DNA from: Hydrogenovibrio sp.
GTDB lineage: Bacteria > Pseudomonadota > Gammaproteobacteria > Thiomicrospirales > Thiomicrospiraceae
NCBI GenBank assembly: GCA_015484555.1
Contig: WFMZ01000011.1
Span: 1 to 45,674, forward strand
Reading direction: 5' to 3'
DNA length: 45,674 bases
Below the pieces are notes generated by a model that was given only the letters and a program-made list of their open reading frames with translations, had not been told where the DNA came from and did not search any database. Every line of letters begins with the position of its first letter. The stretch's first letter is position 1. Shown here piece by piece: positions 18,031-25,659 of the stretch. The translations under genes and the position numbers were made by a program.

Positions 18031-18138
18031 TTTTTGAAAAAATTGCTAAATTTTAGGCAATAAAAAGAGGCTCGAAGCCTCCAAAGACCAGAAAAGAGAT
18101 AAACAGTATTACTTTGGTCGAGATAATATTGCCTGAAA
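18031..18138 (+). ncRNA. Candidate sigma-28-driven three-way-junction RNA
   Basis: Beginning at the predicted start of the sigma-28 promoter, the sequence can fold into an outer stem (18051-18062 with 18127-18138, 12 pairs including one U-G) that encloses two hairpins. These are 18067-18072 with 18076-18081 (GAGGCT/AGCCTC), and 18086-18092 with 18113-18119 (7 pairs including one G-U). The linkers are AAAA, CAAA and GAGATAA. Both wobble pairs become C-A mismatches if the minus strand is folded, which favours a + strand RNA. No intrinsic terminator follows on the + strand, so the 3' end is unknown and the RNA might run on as antisense to flgH. It exists only as a prediction. Confidence 0.5.
18062..18081 (-). 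terminator. Intrinsic terminator after flgH
   Basis: On the minus strand a 6-bp stem, GAGGCT/AGCCTC, is followed directly by TTTTTATT. It lies about 100 bases past the flgH stop and separates flgFGH from flgIJKL. The same bases form one arm of the predicted + strand RNA. Confidence 0.7.
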
Positions 18139-18179
18139 AAGCCAACTTAAAAGCCCAACTCCTCGTATTAACTGCTTAC

Positions 18180-18899
18180 TTATAAAGGCCAGTACTTACT
18201 TAAAAACTGAGTGACTGCACCAGGTCGATTACTGTCACCAGAAATACCGACATCTTTATAAATTAGACGAACATCAGCTACCTTGGCAGAATCAATGGTA
18301 TTATCTGGTCGAATATCTTCTGGACGAATAATACCCGCAAAACGAATCACTTCATCGCCGTCATGAATAGTAATCCACTTCTCGCCTCTAATCACAAGGT
18401 TCCCATTAGGAATAACTTGCACAACAGTGACGGCAATGGATCCTTTTAAGCTCGAGTTTTGCTTGACGTCTGCCTTTCCCTTAAACTTACCTGTAGAGCC
18501 ATAGCTAAGCCCAATACCCGTTCCAAGGCCCGGAACAGAAACATTTCCACCTGCTATCGTAGCAGAACCAGCTAATTTGCCATTCAAACCATATTGTTGT
18601 GCATTTTGTTTTTCGTATTTAGCCTCATCTTTTTTCTTAGCATCAAATTTCTCTGCCAAGTTAATCGTAATAATATCCCCTATTCTATGTGCCCTTGAAT
18701 CATCAAATAAACTTAATGAATCTCCTGCATAATACAGAGAACCATTATTAGCGGTATTTTTTTCTGGAATATTTAAGGGATAAGCAGGCTCATAACTAAA
18801 TTTCTGCATTCTTTCAGGGGGTGCCGATACACAACCTGCTAATAATGTAATATTAATTAGCAAGGCCAAATTTAATATTTTTGTTTGTGGTTTCATCAT
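18180..18899 (-). CDS. flgH: Flagellar L-ring lipoprotein FlgH
   Basis: FlgH forms the outer-membrane L ring. The N-terminus is a lipoprotein signal with lipobox LLAGC (Cys22 or 23 depending on which of the two initial Met codons is used). Conserved FlgH segments include SLSLFDDSRAHRIGDIITI, SLKGSIAVTVVQVIPNGNLVIRGEKWI and the RPEDI motif near the end. The length of 239 is standard. It follows flgG by 34 bases. Confidence 0.96.
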   Translation of the reverse strand: MMKPQTKILNLALLINITLLAGCVSAPPERMQKFSYEPAYPLNIPEKNTANNGSLYYAGDSLSLFDDSRAHRIGDIITINLAEKFDAKKKDEAKYEKQNAQQYGLNGKLAGSATIAGGNVSVPGLGTGIGLSYGSTGKFKGKADVKQNSSLKGSIAVTVVQVIPNGNLVIRGEKWITIHDGDEVIRFAGIIRPEDIRPDNTIDSAKVADVRLIYKDVGISGDSNRPGAVTQFLSKYWPL

Positions 18900-18933
18900 T
18901 CTATCCTTGTCGTTAAAAACAACTTAAAGGCCT

Positions 18934-19725
18934 TTAAATATTATTATTCAAATACTTCATCATGCCATCCGCAGCAGAGATAGCTTTGGAGTTCATTTCA
19001 TAAGTACGCTGGGCTTCAATCATCGCCACTAATTCTTCTACTGTACTAACGTTAGAGGCCTCTAACGCCCCTTGTAATAAACTACCTGCTTCATCTGTTC
19101 CTGGGTTCTTATTATCAGGTACCCCACTGGCCAAACTTTCTTTATAAAAGTTGTTACCAATAGCATCTAAACCTGAGGGGTTAGGAAAGGTCGTTAACTC
19201 TAATTGACCCACAACCGAAGGCTGGGCTACACCAGGCTGCTTTACCGACACCTCTCCATCTTTACCGATAAAAACTTCTGTTGCATCTAATGGAATATTA
19301 ATGGCAGGCTCTACTAAGTAACCTGAGGAGGTTACCAAATCACTATTTTGGTTCGTTTGAAAAGAACCATCTCTAAAGTACATTTCATTACCATTTTGGT
19401 CTAAGGCTCTAAAAAAACCTCGACCTTGAATGGCAACATCCAATTGATTATCTGTTACCATCAAGTTACCTTGTGAGAATATTTTTTGTACACCCACTGC
19501 TTTGGTACCCGTTCCTAGCTGCAAACCGGAGGGAAAGGTATTATCTTCATTACTGGTTGCCTTTGCGCCTGGCTGGCGAACATTTTGATACATCAAGTCT
19601 ACAAATTCTGCTCGTCCTTTTTTAAAGGCAAAAGTATTCGCGTTAGCAATGTTGTTTGAAATAGCAGCCAATCTAAAAGTTTGTGCCTCTAAACCTGTTT
19701 TCGCTATATATAATGCTCTATTCAT
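18934..19725 (-). CDS. flgG: Flagellar distal rod protein FlgG
   Basis: FlgG builds the distal rod. The N-terminus MNRALYIAKTGLEAQ, the rod motif SNNIANANTFAFKKGRAEF and the C-terminal NVSTVEELVAMIEAQRTYEMNS define it. The 263-residue length is normal. It sits 23 bases after flgF in the same transcript. Confidence 0.96.
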   Translation of the reverse strand: MNRALYIAKTGLEAQTFRLAAISNNIANANTFAFKKGRAEFVDLMYQNVRQPGAKATSNEDNTFPSGLQLGTGTKAVGVQKIFSQGNLMVTDNQLDVAIQGRGFFRALDQNGNEMYFRDGSFQTNQNSDLVTSSGYLVEPAINIPLDATEVFIGKDGEVSVKQPGVAQPSVVGQLELTTFPNPSGLDAIGNNFYKESLASGVPDNKNPGTDEAGSLLQGALEASNVSTVEELVAMIEAQRTYEMNSKAISAADGMMKYLNNNI

Positions 19726-19748
19726 AGTGTGCTCCTAATATCCAACGG

Positions 19749-20486
19749 CTAGCTTAACTTCAATAAAGAATCTGATTTTTGTGCATGATCTTTAGTTGTT
19801 TTCATCATTTTTATCTGCATTTCATATTTTCTGGATAACTCAATCATGGTGGTTAAGGCTTCTACCGTATTCACATTACTGGTTTCTAATGCACCTGAAA
19901 CGACCGTGACATCAGCTTGTACTAAGTTAGCACCTGTAGAGTGAATATAACCATCCTTGCCTTTTGTGAGTTCTTTTATATTAGGTGCCACCAATTTAAG
20001 CTGGTCAATGTCTACCATAAGGTTAGTATTTGAGTCTGAAGGAATAATAGAAATAGTACCGTCTGCGGATATTTCTATCGAACGATAAGGCGGAATAGAA
20101 ATCGGCACCCCTCCCTCATTCAAAATAGGGTTGCCACGCTTATCAACCAAGTCCCCTTCGGGTGTCACCCTTAAGGCAGCTGTTCGCACAAGGCCCTCTT
20201 TTCCACTAGGTGTTTGAACCGCCATAAAGCCATTTTCCTTAGTCATAATATCCAATGCCCTGCCGGTCACCTTAACCGCACCAGGAGAGAAATCAGTAGC
20301 AGGTCTTTCATCCATAGCATAGGCTCGTGAATTCCAGCCAGGGCCTTCCACATTCTGCGCTCGAAACTGGTTAAAGTCTTGTTTAAACCCGTCTGTATTA
20401 GCATTGGCTAAGTTATTTGCATTATTGGCTTGAGAAAGACTCACTTCCTTCGCTCCACTCATAGCGATATACAACATGCGATTCAT
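19749..20486 (-). CDS. flgF: Flagellar proximal rod protein FlgF
   Basis: FlgF is a proximal-rod subunit. The start MNRMLYIAMSGAKEVSLSQ, the motif ANNLANANTDGFKQDF and the C-terminal helix NVNTVEALTTMIELSRKYEM are typical, and 245 residues is normal. It heads the flgFGH transcript and has a long, hairpin-rich untranslated leader driven by a sigma-54 promoter. Confidence 0.95.
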   Translation of the reverse strand: MNRMLYIAMSGAKEVSLSQANNANNLANANTDGFKQDFNQFRAQNVEGPGWNSRAYAMDERPATDFSPGAVKVTGRALDIMTKENGFMAVQTPSGKEGLVRTAALRVTPEGDLVDKRGNPILNEGGVPISIPPYRSIEISADGTISIIPSDSNTNLMVDIDQLKLVAPNIKELTKGKDGYIHSTGANLVQADVTVVSGALETSNVNTVEALTTMIELSRKYEMQIKMMKTTKDHAQKSDSLLKLS

Positions 20487-20710
20487 AATAAATCCTTGAT
20501 TTTTATGTCTTCAAGAACATCTAAAGCTAAGGCTTTAAATGTGAAATATAAAAGTGAAATAGCCTTCTTAAAAACTATTTCAAGCTTAAGCACTTATCTT
20601 TAATTGACTCTACGGTCTGTGCTTATCCTTTCTAAAAAAGAAAGGGATATCCCTTGTGTGTTGCCGCCTATTTTTACCTTTGATGGTTTTTTGACGTTTT
20701 TTTAATACCA
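20487..20710 (-). promoter_or_regulatory. Long, hairpin-rich 5' leader of flgF
   Basis: If the sigma-54 promoter at 20721-20737 is used, the flgF mRNA carries about 224 untranslated bases. These hold a run of inverted repeats: 20522-20537 (TAAAGC/GCTTTA, 4-base loop), 20555-20582 (TGAAATAG/CTATTTCA), 20587-20625 (TAAGCAC/GTGCTTA) and 20627-20645 (CCTTTC/GAAAGG). The palindrome GGGATATCCC follows at 20644-20653. I recognise no known riboswitch and see no gene in this stretch. Confidence 0.5.
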
Positions 20711-20720
20711 ATCTCTACAT

Positions 20721-20737
20721 AGCATTAGCCGTGCCAA
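20721..20737 (-). promoter_or_regulatory. Sigma-54 promoter of flgFGH
   Basis: The minus-strand sequence TTGGCACGGCTAATGCT is close to the RpoN consensus, with a perfect TTGGCACG -24 box and TGC at -12, spaced correctly. The predicted start is near 20710. Confidence 0.9.
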
Positions 20738-20803
20738 AATAATAAAAAAAAGATTAAAGCTTTTAAGGACCTAGCCGATATAAAGTTATATAGGAGTATA
20801 ATC

Positions 20804-20830
20804 AAAAAAACCGGCAAGGCTTGCCGGTTT
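20804..20830 (-). terminator. Intrinsic terminator of flgBCDE
   Basis: On the minus strand AAACCGGCAAG pairs with CTTGCCGGTTT, followed by a T run. It lies about 80 bases after the flgE stop. Confidence 0.9.
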
Positions 20831-20908
20831 CGAGATGAGTCTTAATGTTATTTTGCCATCTGTGCATTAAACTTAAAGGCAACTAAATGTCAAAAAATGA
20901 CCTTAGTA

Positions 20909-22474
20909 CTATAATTGTAAGATTCTTTGAAATAAGGTCTGTGACGTTGAAATAACCTGTGCACTAGCCTGGTAAGTTCTCTGAGTTTGAATCATATTGA
21001 CTAATTCACCCGTAGTGTCTACGTTAGAGTACTCTAAAGAACCTCCTTGAATCGTACCAAAACCATTTGACTGTGGAGACCCTAGCTGAACCGTACCGGA
21101 ACCAAACGATTCTGCATAGGTTTGCCCCCCTAATTTTTCCATGGCATTTTTGTCAGAAAAGTTAGCAACACCTAGTCTTGCCACAGCAATAGAACGTCCG
21201 TTTGAATAACGTGCTTCAATTGTACCGTCTAGCCCAGTATTGATGCCCACTAGGTCACCAATTTTAAAACCGTTCTGAGATACACCCCGTAGGTTGTAAG
21301 ACCCAGCAAACTGAGTCATCTCTTTAAAATTAACATTAATAGTCGTGTTAGTTGTAGTGGTACCACCCAAAGGATCGGTCGCCCCTGTTAAAGGCGTATC
21401 AATCACCCAACCCATTGAAGTATCATTACCAGAGGCAGTCCAATCCGCTGAAGCCAGAGGACTATTCGCGGCTGCTTGCCCTACTGGTACAAAGTTAGTA
21501 CCAGCAGCAACTGCCACACCAACGGGCGTTCTGGTATCAATTAATTTTCCATTAGTATCAAAGCGGAGTTCAAAAAGTAAACCTTCGTCTGCTGTACCTA
21601 CACCCGCCGTGGATGACTCTGTATGCCCACTGGTCACATATTGCTGAGTCGTTGGGTCAAAATCTTGCATGGTGTACTGCGTAATCCAACTGGTATACTT
21701 CACCCCTGTACCCGTACCATCTGTCACATAGGAACCATCAGCGGCCACCCCCACATCAGAATTGGCTGCAGTCACTACATCACGCTTATAAAAGTTACCC
21801 GTCAAACGGTGCTCACCACCTAATGAATCATGCACAATTTTATTAGTTGAAAAGTCAGGGAAACCACCATAATTAGAACCACTATCTGTATTCGTCAATA
21901 ACGCTAAGTTGGGAGAAGTACCTACCGATGTGGAAGGCACACCACCATTCACGTTATTAATTTCTTCACCATTTAGATTTATGTTGTAGCTCATTTCATC
22001 GGTAGCTTGCGGTGTTTTGTTTAAGGCATCTAAATCAATAGAACTTAGCGTTGTATCAAACACAGGTTGAGTTTCCGTTGAAATAGCAGGATTTAACAAA
22101 TAACCTTGTAGTTTATTACCCGTTTGATCGGTAATAAATCCCTCATTATCTAACTTAAAAGAACCATTTCTAGTGTACACATTAGGGTACTTACCGGTTT
22201 GATCTTCTAATACAAAGAAGCCTTCTCCATCAATAGCGTAGTCTAAATCACGACCTGTTCCTTGAATGGTTCCCTGCCCAAAATCTTGGGTATAGGCTTC
22301 AACACGGACACCATTACCAGGTGAATGCTGGCTGCCTGAAAACATGTCTGCAAATTCTGCTCGTGAACTTTTAAAGCCGACAGTCTGTGCGTTAGCCAGG
22401 TTGTTAGAAATAGTTGCTAAGCCTTGTGATGAAGCGTTAATACCACTTAGTGCGTTAAGGTCAAATGAAGCCAT
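20909..22474 (-). CDS. flgE: Flagellar hook protein FlgE
   Basis: FlgE is the hook subunit. The N-terminal rod/hook motif SNNLANAQTVGFKSSRAEFADMF, the internal YTRNGSFKLDNEGFI and the C-terminal NVDTTGELVNMIQTQRTYQA identify it. At 521 residues it is longer than E. coli FlgE (about 400), with the extra length in the surface-exposed middle (~residues 170-390), as in many polar flagella. It is the last gene of flgBCDE and is followed by a strong terminator. Confidence 0.96.
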   Translation of the reverse strand: MASFDLNALSGINASSQGLATISNNLANAQTVGFKSSRAEFADMFSGSQHSPGNGVRVEAYTQDFGQGTIQGTGRDLDYAIDGEGFFVLEDQTGKYPNVYTRNGSFKLDNEGFITDQTGNKLQGYLLNPAISTETQPVFDTTLSSIDLDALNKTPQATDEMSYNINLNGEEINNVNGGVPSTSVGTSPNLALLTNTDSGSNYGGFPDFSTNKIVHDSLGGEHRLTGNFYKRDVVTAANSDVGVAADGSYVTDGTGTGVKYTSWITQYTMQDFDPTTQQYVTSGHTESSTAGVGTADEGLLFELRFDTNGKLIDTRTPVGVAVAAGTNFVPVGQAAANSPLASADWTASGNDTSMGWVIDTPLTGATDPLGGTTTTNTTINVNFKEMTQFAGSYNLRGVSQNGFKIGDLVGINTGLDGTIEARYSNGRSIAVARLGVANFSDKNAMEKLGGQTYAESFGSGTVQLGSPQSNGFGTIQGGSLEYSNVDTTGELVNMIQTQRTYQASAQVISTSQTLFQRILQL

Positions 22475-22531
22475 ATGCCTTCTCCTTTCATAAATTTTGT
22501 TTGTTTAGTTCTTAAAAATCTCTGCTATCAA

Positions 22532-23221
22532 TTAAGAACTAATTTCTCTTACTGCATCCATCGAAACTCGCTCGCCCGTTGCAAGGGTTAAGGTCATGCT
22601 GCCGTCCTTATTAACAGAAATACTATTCACCTTAGAAGGCACAATGGTATTAATACTTTGTAGATCGCCCTTAGCATCCGTACCATAAACCGTCAATTCA
22701 TACTGCCCTGAATCACGAATGGCACCAACATCATCTTTACCATCCCAAGAAACTGTTTTATCACCACTAGGTAAATCTCCTGCTGATAACTCTTTAACGA
22801 TGCCTTGCCCATCTGAAATAATCACTTTAACATCGGTTAAAGACTGTGCTAAAGATAGACGTATATCCGTTGGTTTTCCTGATGTATGACTAAGCTCCGA
22901 GCCCACTGCCTGTACATTTTTGCCAATTAAAGATGAAGCCTGTAAGGTCTGCATTGCTTGAAAACCACGGGTCATTGCCATAATCGAATCGTTCATTGAG
23001 TTAGTTGATTCCAATTGGTTCATTTGTGTTAAATCGGTTACAAAGCTCGTTGGATCCATTGGTTTACTAGGATCCTGGTTCTGCAGCTGAGTTGTCAGTA
23101 AGCGCAAAAAATCGGTTTGCCCCAGTTTATTAGAGGGCGCACTGGAAGCTGGATTAGAATTTTGCTGAAGCCCTGCAATAAAATTCTTTGATGTACCTAA
23201 TGCTGAAAGATCTAAAGCCAT
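22532..23221 (-). CDS. flgD: Flagellar hook-capping scaffold protein FlgD
   Basis: FlgD caps the growing hook. The signature FLRLLTTQLQNQDPSKPMD at residues ~39-57, followed by QMNQLES, is diagnostic. The C-terminal ~120 residues carry the Ig/tudor-like cap domains (SWDGKDDVGAIRDSGQYELTV). The 229-residue length is normal. It starts 10 bases after flgC. Confidence 0.95.
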   Translation of the reverse strand: MALDLSALGTSKNFIAGLQQNSNPASSAPSNKLGQTDFLRLLTTQLQNQDPSKPMDPTSFVTDLTQMNQLESTNSMNDSIMAMTRGFQAMQTLQASSLIGKNVQAVGSELSHTSGKPTDIRLSLAQSLTDVKVIISDGQGIVKELSAGDLPSGDKTVSWDGKDDVGAIRDSGQYELTVYGTDAKGDLQSINTIVPSKVNSISVNKDGSMTLTLATGERVSMDAVREISS

Positions 23222-23231
23222 GGTCTATCTC

Positions 23232-23642
23232 CTATTTTCCTAATTGAATGGTTCTTAATAAAAGTTGTTTTGCCGTGTTCATTACTTCAATATTTGTGTC
23301 ATAGGTTCTAGAAGCATCCAACATGTTAGCCATTTCTTCTACGACATTAACATTTGGCCTGAAAATATAGCCATCTTTATTTGCCATCGGATGGCTCGGG
23401 TTATATTCCATTTTTAAAGGTGCTTGACTTTCAACAATTTCCTCAATTTTAACGCCTCCAGATGGACGCCCTGTTTCATCATTCATAATGGTTTTAAAGA
23501 CGGGCTGCTTTGAACGATAAGTCTCCCCAGCATTAGAGCTAATACTATCTACGTTGGCCATATTAGAGGCTATCGTGTTTAAACGAATAGTCTGCACATG
23601 CATACCGGTTGCTGAAATATCTAATCCTGGAAACATTGACAT
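23232..23642 (-). CDS. flgC: Flagellar proximal rod protein FlgC
   Basis: FlgC is a proximal-rod subunit. The features are MFPGLDISATGMHVQ, the motif ASNMANVDS and the C-terminal NVNVVEEMANMLDASRTYDTNIEV. It is 136 residues long, normal for the family. It sits 19 bases after flgB with a ribosome site (AGGAGAAG). Confidence 0.96.
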   Translation of the reverse strand: MSMFPGLDISATGMHVQTIRLNTIASNMANVDSISSNAGETYRSKQPVFKTIMNDETGRPSGGVKIEEIVESQAPLKMEYNPSHPMANKDGYIFRPNVNVVEEMANMLDASRTYDTNIEVMNTAKQLLLRTIQLGK

Positions 23643-23661
23643 TTAACTTCTCCTCTTTCCT

Positions 23662-24063
23662 TTAATCGCCACGCAATGCGCCACGAATACCTCTTATTTT
23701 GCCGTTAATAGCTTCTAAAGTAACTTGATACTGAATCGCATTTTCTTGAAACTGTGCCTTTTCAATATTTGTTTCAACCGTATTCCCATCTAATGCGGGT
23801 TGGGTTGGCATACGGTACTTTAAAAAATCATCTGTTGAAGCTTCTGCAAAACCATCAATATGTCTGACATTGGTTCTTTGCAAATCAGGTTTAAACATCC
23901 CTAAATCTAAATCGTCTTGTGCGGCAGCCATCTCTTTGCGCCAATCAAGGTCTCTTGCTTTAAAGTTAGGCGTATCTGCATTGGCTAAATTATTAGCCAA
24001 TATATTTTGCCTATCTCGTCTGACTGAAAGCGCATGTTCATGTATTCCGAATACAGAGTCCAT
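23662..24063 (-). CDS. flgB: Flagellar proximal rod protein FlgB
   Basis: FlgB is the rod subunit next to the MS ring/export gate. Its 133 residues include RRDRQNILANNLANADTPNF, the family signature, and the segment KAQFQENAIQYQVTLEAING. It is the first gene of flgBCDE, about 63 bases downstream of the predicted start of a sigma-54 promoter. Confidence 0.96.
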   Translation of the reverse strand: MDSVFGIHEHALSVRRDRQNILANNLANADTPNFKARDLDWRKEMAAAQDDLDLGMFKPDLQRTNVRHIDGFAEASTDDFLKYRMPTQPALDGNTVETNIEKAQFQENAIQYQVTLEAINGKIRGIRGALRGD

Positions 24064-24136
24064 TGCTTATTCCTTTTCTAGTAGGTGTCAATTTTCTGTT
24101 GTTTTATTATTTTTATATATTAGTTACTAGGCTTAT

Positions 24137-24153
24137 AGCAACCTAAGTGCCAA
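24137..24153 (-). promoter_or_regulatory. Sigma-54 promoter of flgBCDE
   Basis: The minus-strand sequence TTGGCACTTAGGTTGCT has a -24 TTGGCAC and a -12 TTGCT box at exact spacing. The predicted start is near 24126. Confidence 0.92.
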
Positions 24154-24249
24154 CTTATTTTAAAAGGGCTAAAGTTATCTAGAAATGGGCGCTAGTCGGC
24201 AGGAAGATAAAAAACTTTAGGTGTTTTTTATTTTATTTTGAAAGTATTA

Positions 24250-24279
24250 AACCTATTCGGCAATAGTTGCCAATAGGTT
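24250..24279. other. 13-bp inverted repeat upstream of the flgB promoter
   Basis: AACCTATT plus GGCAA pairs with TTGCC plus AATAGGTT around a TAG loop, with a single bulged C. It lies about 100 bases upstream of the sigma-54 promoter and 18 bases beyond the flgT terminator. It has no T tract. It could be an activator-binding dyad (enhancer) or a second weak terminator. Confidence 0.45.
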
Positions 24280-24297
24280 ATTAAAAATGATGGATAC

Positions 24298-24324
24298 AAA
24301 AAAGGCTACCTAAGGCAGCCTTTT
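24298..24324 (-). terminator. Intrinsic terminator of cheV-flgT
   Basis: On the minus strand the hairpin AAAAGGCTGCC / GGTAGCCTTTT (one G-U pair) is followed by a T run. It sits 24 bases past the flgT stop. Confidence 0.88.
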
Positions 24325-24347
24325 CGTTATTTTAACAAGTCCGTAAG

Positions 24348-25616
24348 TTACCAAGAACGAACTTCATCCCCAACTTGAATTAAACCTTTTTTGGTTATCA
24401 ATTTAGCAATTGCAAATTTAGACTGTATTCGAGTAATTTTCAAAAAACCTGTGGGCGAAGAGACAAACCCTAAATTTACGCCTCCTTTTAAAATAGGACG
24501 ACCAAACTGGTGATAAACGGTTAATTCATCGCCTACTTTGGCTCCCGATTGTGCTGAGAGAAATAGGATATATTCTCCATCTCGAATATCAATAATTTGT
24601 GCACTCAAAGGCTTACATTTTAAAAACTGTTTAATACCCGATACCTCTTGTTCCAGTAAAGTATTAAATACCATACCTGTATCCGTGGCATAAAAAGCAT
24701 TAGTACCAAATGGACGCCCCCGTCCAACAGTAACCTCTCCTTCCACATCAAAGCCATACCTTTTAGTGTATACCGTTTCCTGGGCTATTAGATCAACCAA
24801 GTAGACATCTACTTCTATATATCTAGAATGAGGAGCTACCTCTTGATTATAGTAGCGCTTAATATCATTCCAACGACTGCTCTCAACTTGACGTCCTACC
24901 GTACGAATAACATTTAACAGTAAATACTGTGCCCCTGTGTTTTCACGAATAGGGGTTAATTTAGCTTTAATTAAGCTAGGAGTTGCCAGTTGAGATGATT
25001 CTTGCAAACGCCCTCCGGCATGTAACAATATTAAATTTTTATAACCATGTTCACCTAATCTCCTGTCTAACTCTAACTGAAAGCCGGCCGTTAGATTAGA
25101 AATATCAGAAGCACCTGACGTATCTGTTATGACTACTTGTGCAATGGCTAATTTTGGCTGTAAATAATTACCCAGTACATGTCCACAAGCAGCCGGATCT
25201 TCTGTTACACAGACATCTAAAACAACTTGATAAGTTGTTGGCTTAGGCATCTTAATAGGCATTCCCTGATCATCAAAACCAGCATTAAAGCTTGGCTTCT
25301 TTAAGCCTTCTTCTCGTACTTTAAATTTAGAAACTTTAGACTGGGTCGTAAAACGGACGGTATCTTTAGTGAGCTGGAAGCTGTTTACTTCTTGCGTAGA
25401 TTGAATTTTTAAATTATTTTGCATGCTAGCAAGTTTTAAAGCATTACGAATCGCTATTCTACGAGCATACTCTTCGGTCACGCCTTCGGTGGAGGCCGTG
25501 CCCACAACCGTAGAACAATGATTAGGATAAGCTTGATTTGCCAAACTAATACTAGGTTGCCCGACTACTACCCATAAAATAAGAAGGGATGAATAACGAA
25601 GTAAGTATCTAAACAT
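24348..25616 (-). CDS. flgT: Flagellar H-ring assembly protein FlgT
   Basis: The protein fits FlgT, a periplasmic component of the H ring surrounding the basal body in polar flagella such as those of Vibrio. The signal peptide covers about residues 1-25 (ending SLA). An N-terminal domain follows (STEGVTEEYARRIAIRNAL, the repeated-helix region seen in FlgT). The middle domain contains VVITDTSGASDISNLTAGF. An SH3-like C-terminal domain ends with KGLIQVGDEVRSW. I choose the ATG at 25616 because it gives a clean signal peptide; the frame stays open 31 codons upstream into cheV. The partner genes flgO and flgP are not in this window. Confidence 0.8.
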   Translation of the reverse strand: MFRYLLRYSSLLILWVVVGQPSISLANQAYPNHCSTVVGTASTEGVTEEYARRIAIRNALKLASMQNNLKIQSTQEVNSFQLTKDTVRFTTQSKVSKFKVREEGLKKPSFNAGFDDQGMPIKMPKPTTYQVVLDVCVTEDPAACGHVLGNYLQPKLAIAQVVITDTSGASDISNLTAGFQLELDRRLGEHGYKNLILLHAGGRLQESSQLATPSLIKAKLTPIRENTGAQYLLLNVIRTVGRQVESSRWNDIKRYYNQEVAPHSRYIEVDVYLVDLIAQETVYTKRYGFDVEGEVTVGRGRPFGTNAFYATDTGMVFNTLLEQEVSGIKQFLKCKPLSAQIIDIRDGEYILFLSAQSGAKVGDELTVYHQFGRPILKGGVNLGFVSSPTGFLKITRIQSKFAIAKLITKKGLIQVGDEVRSW

Positions 25617-25659
25617 GATAGTAAAATTATTCCTTAAGGGGCTTAACAACCAACCTTGC

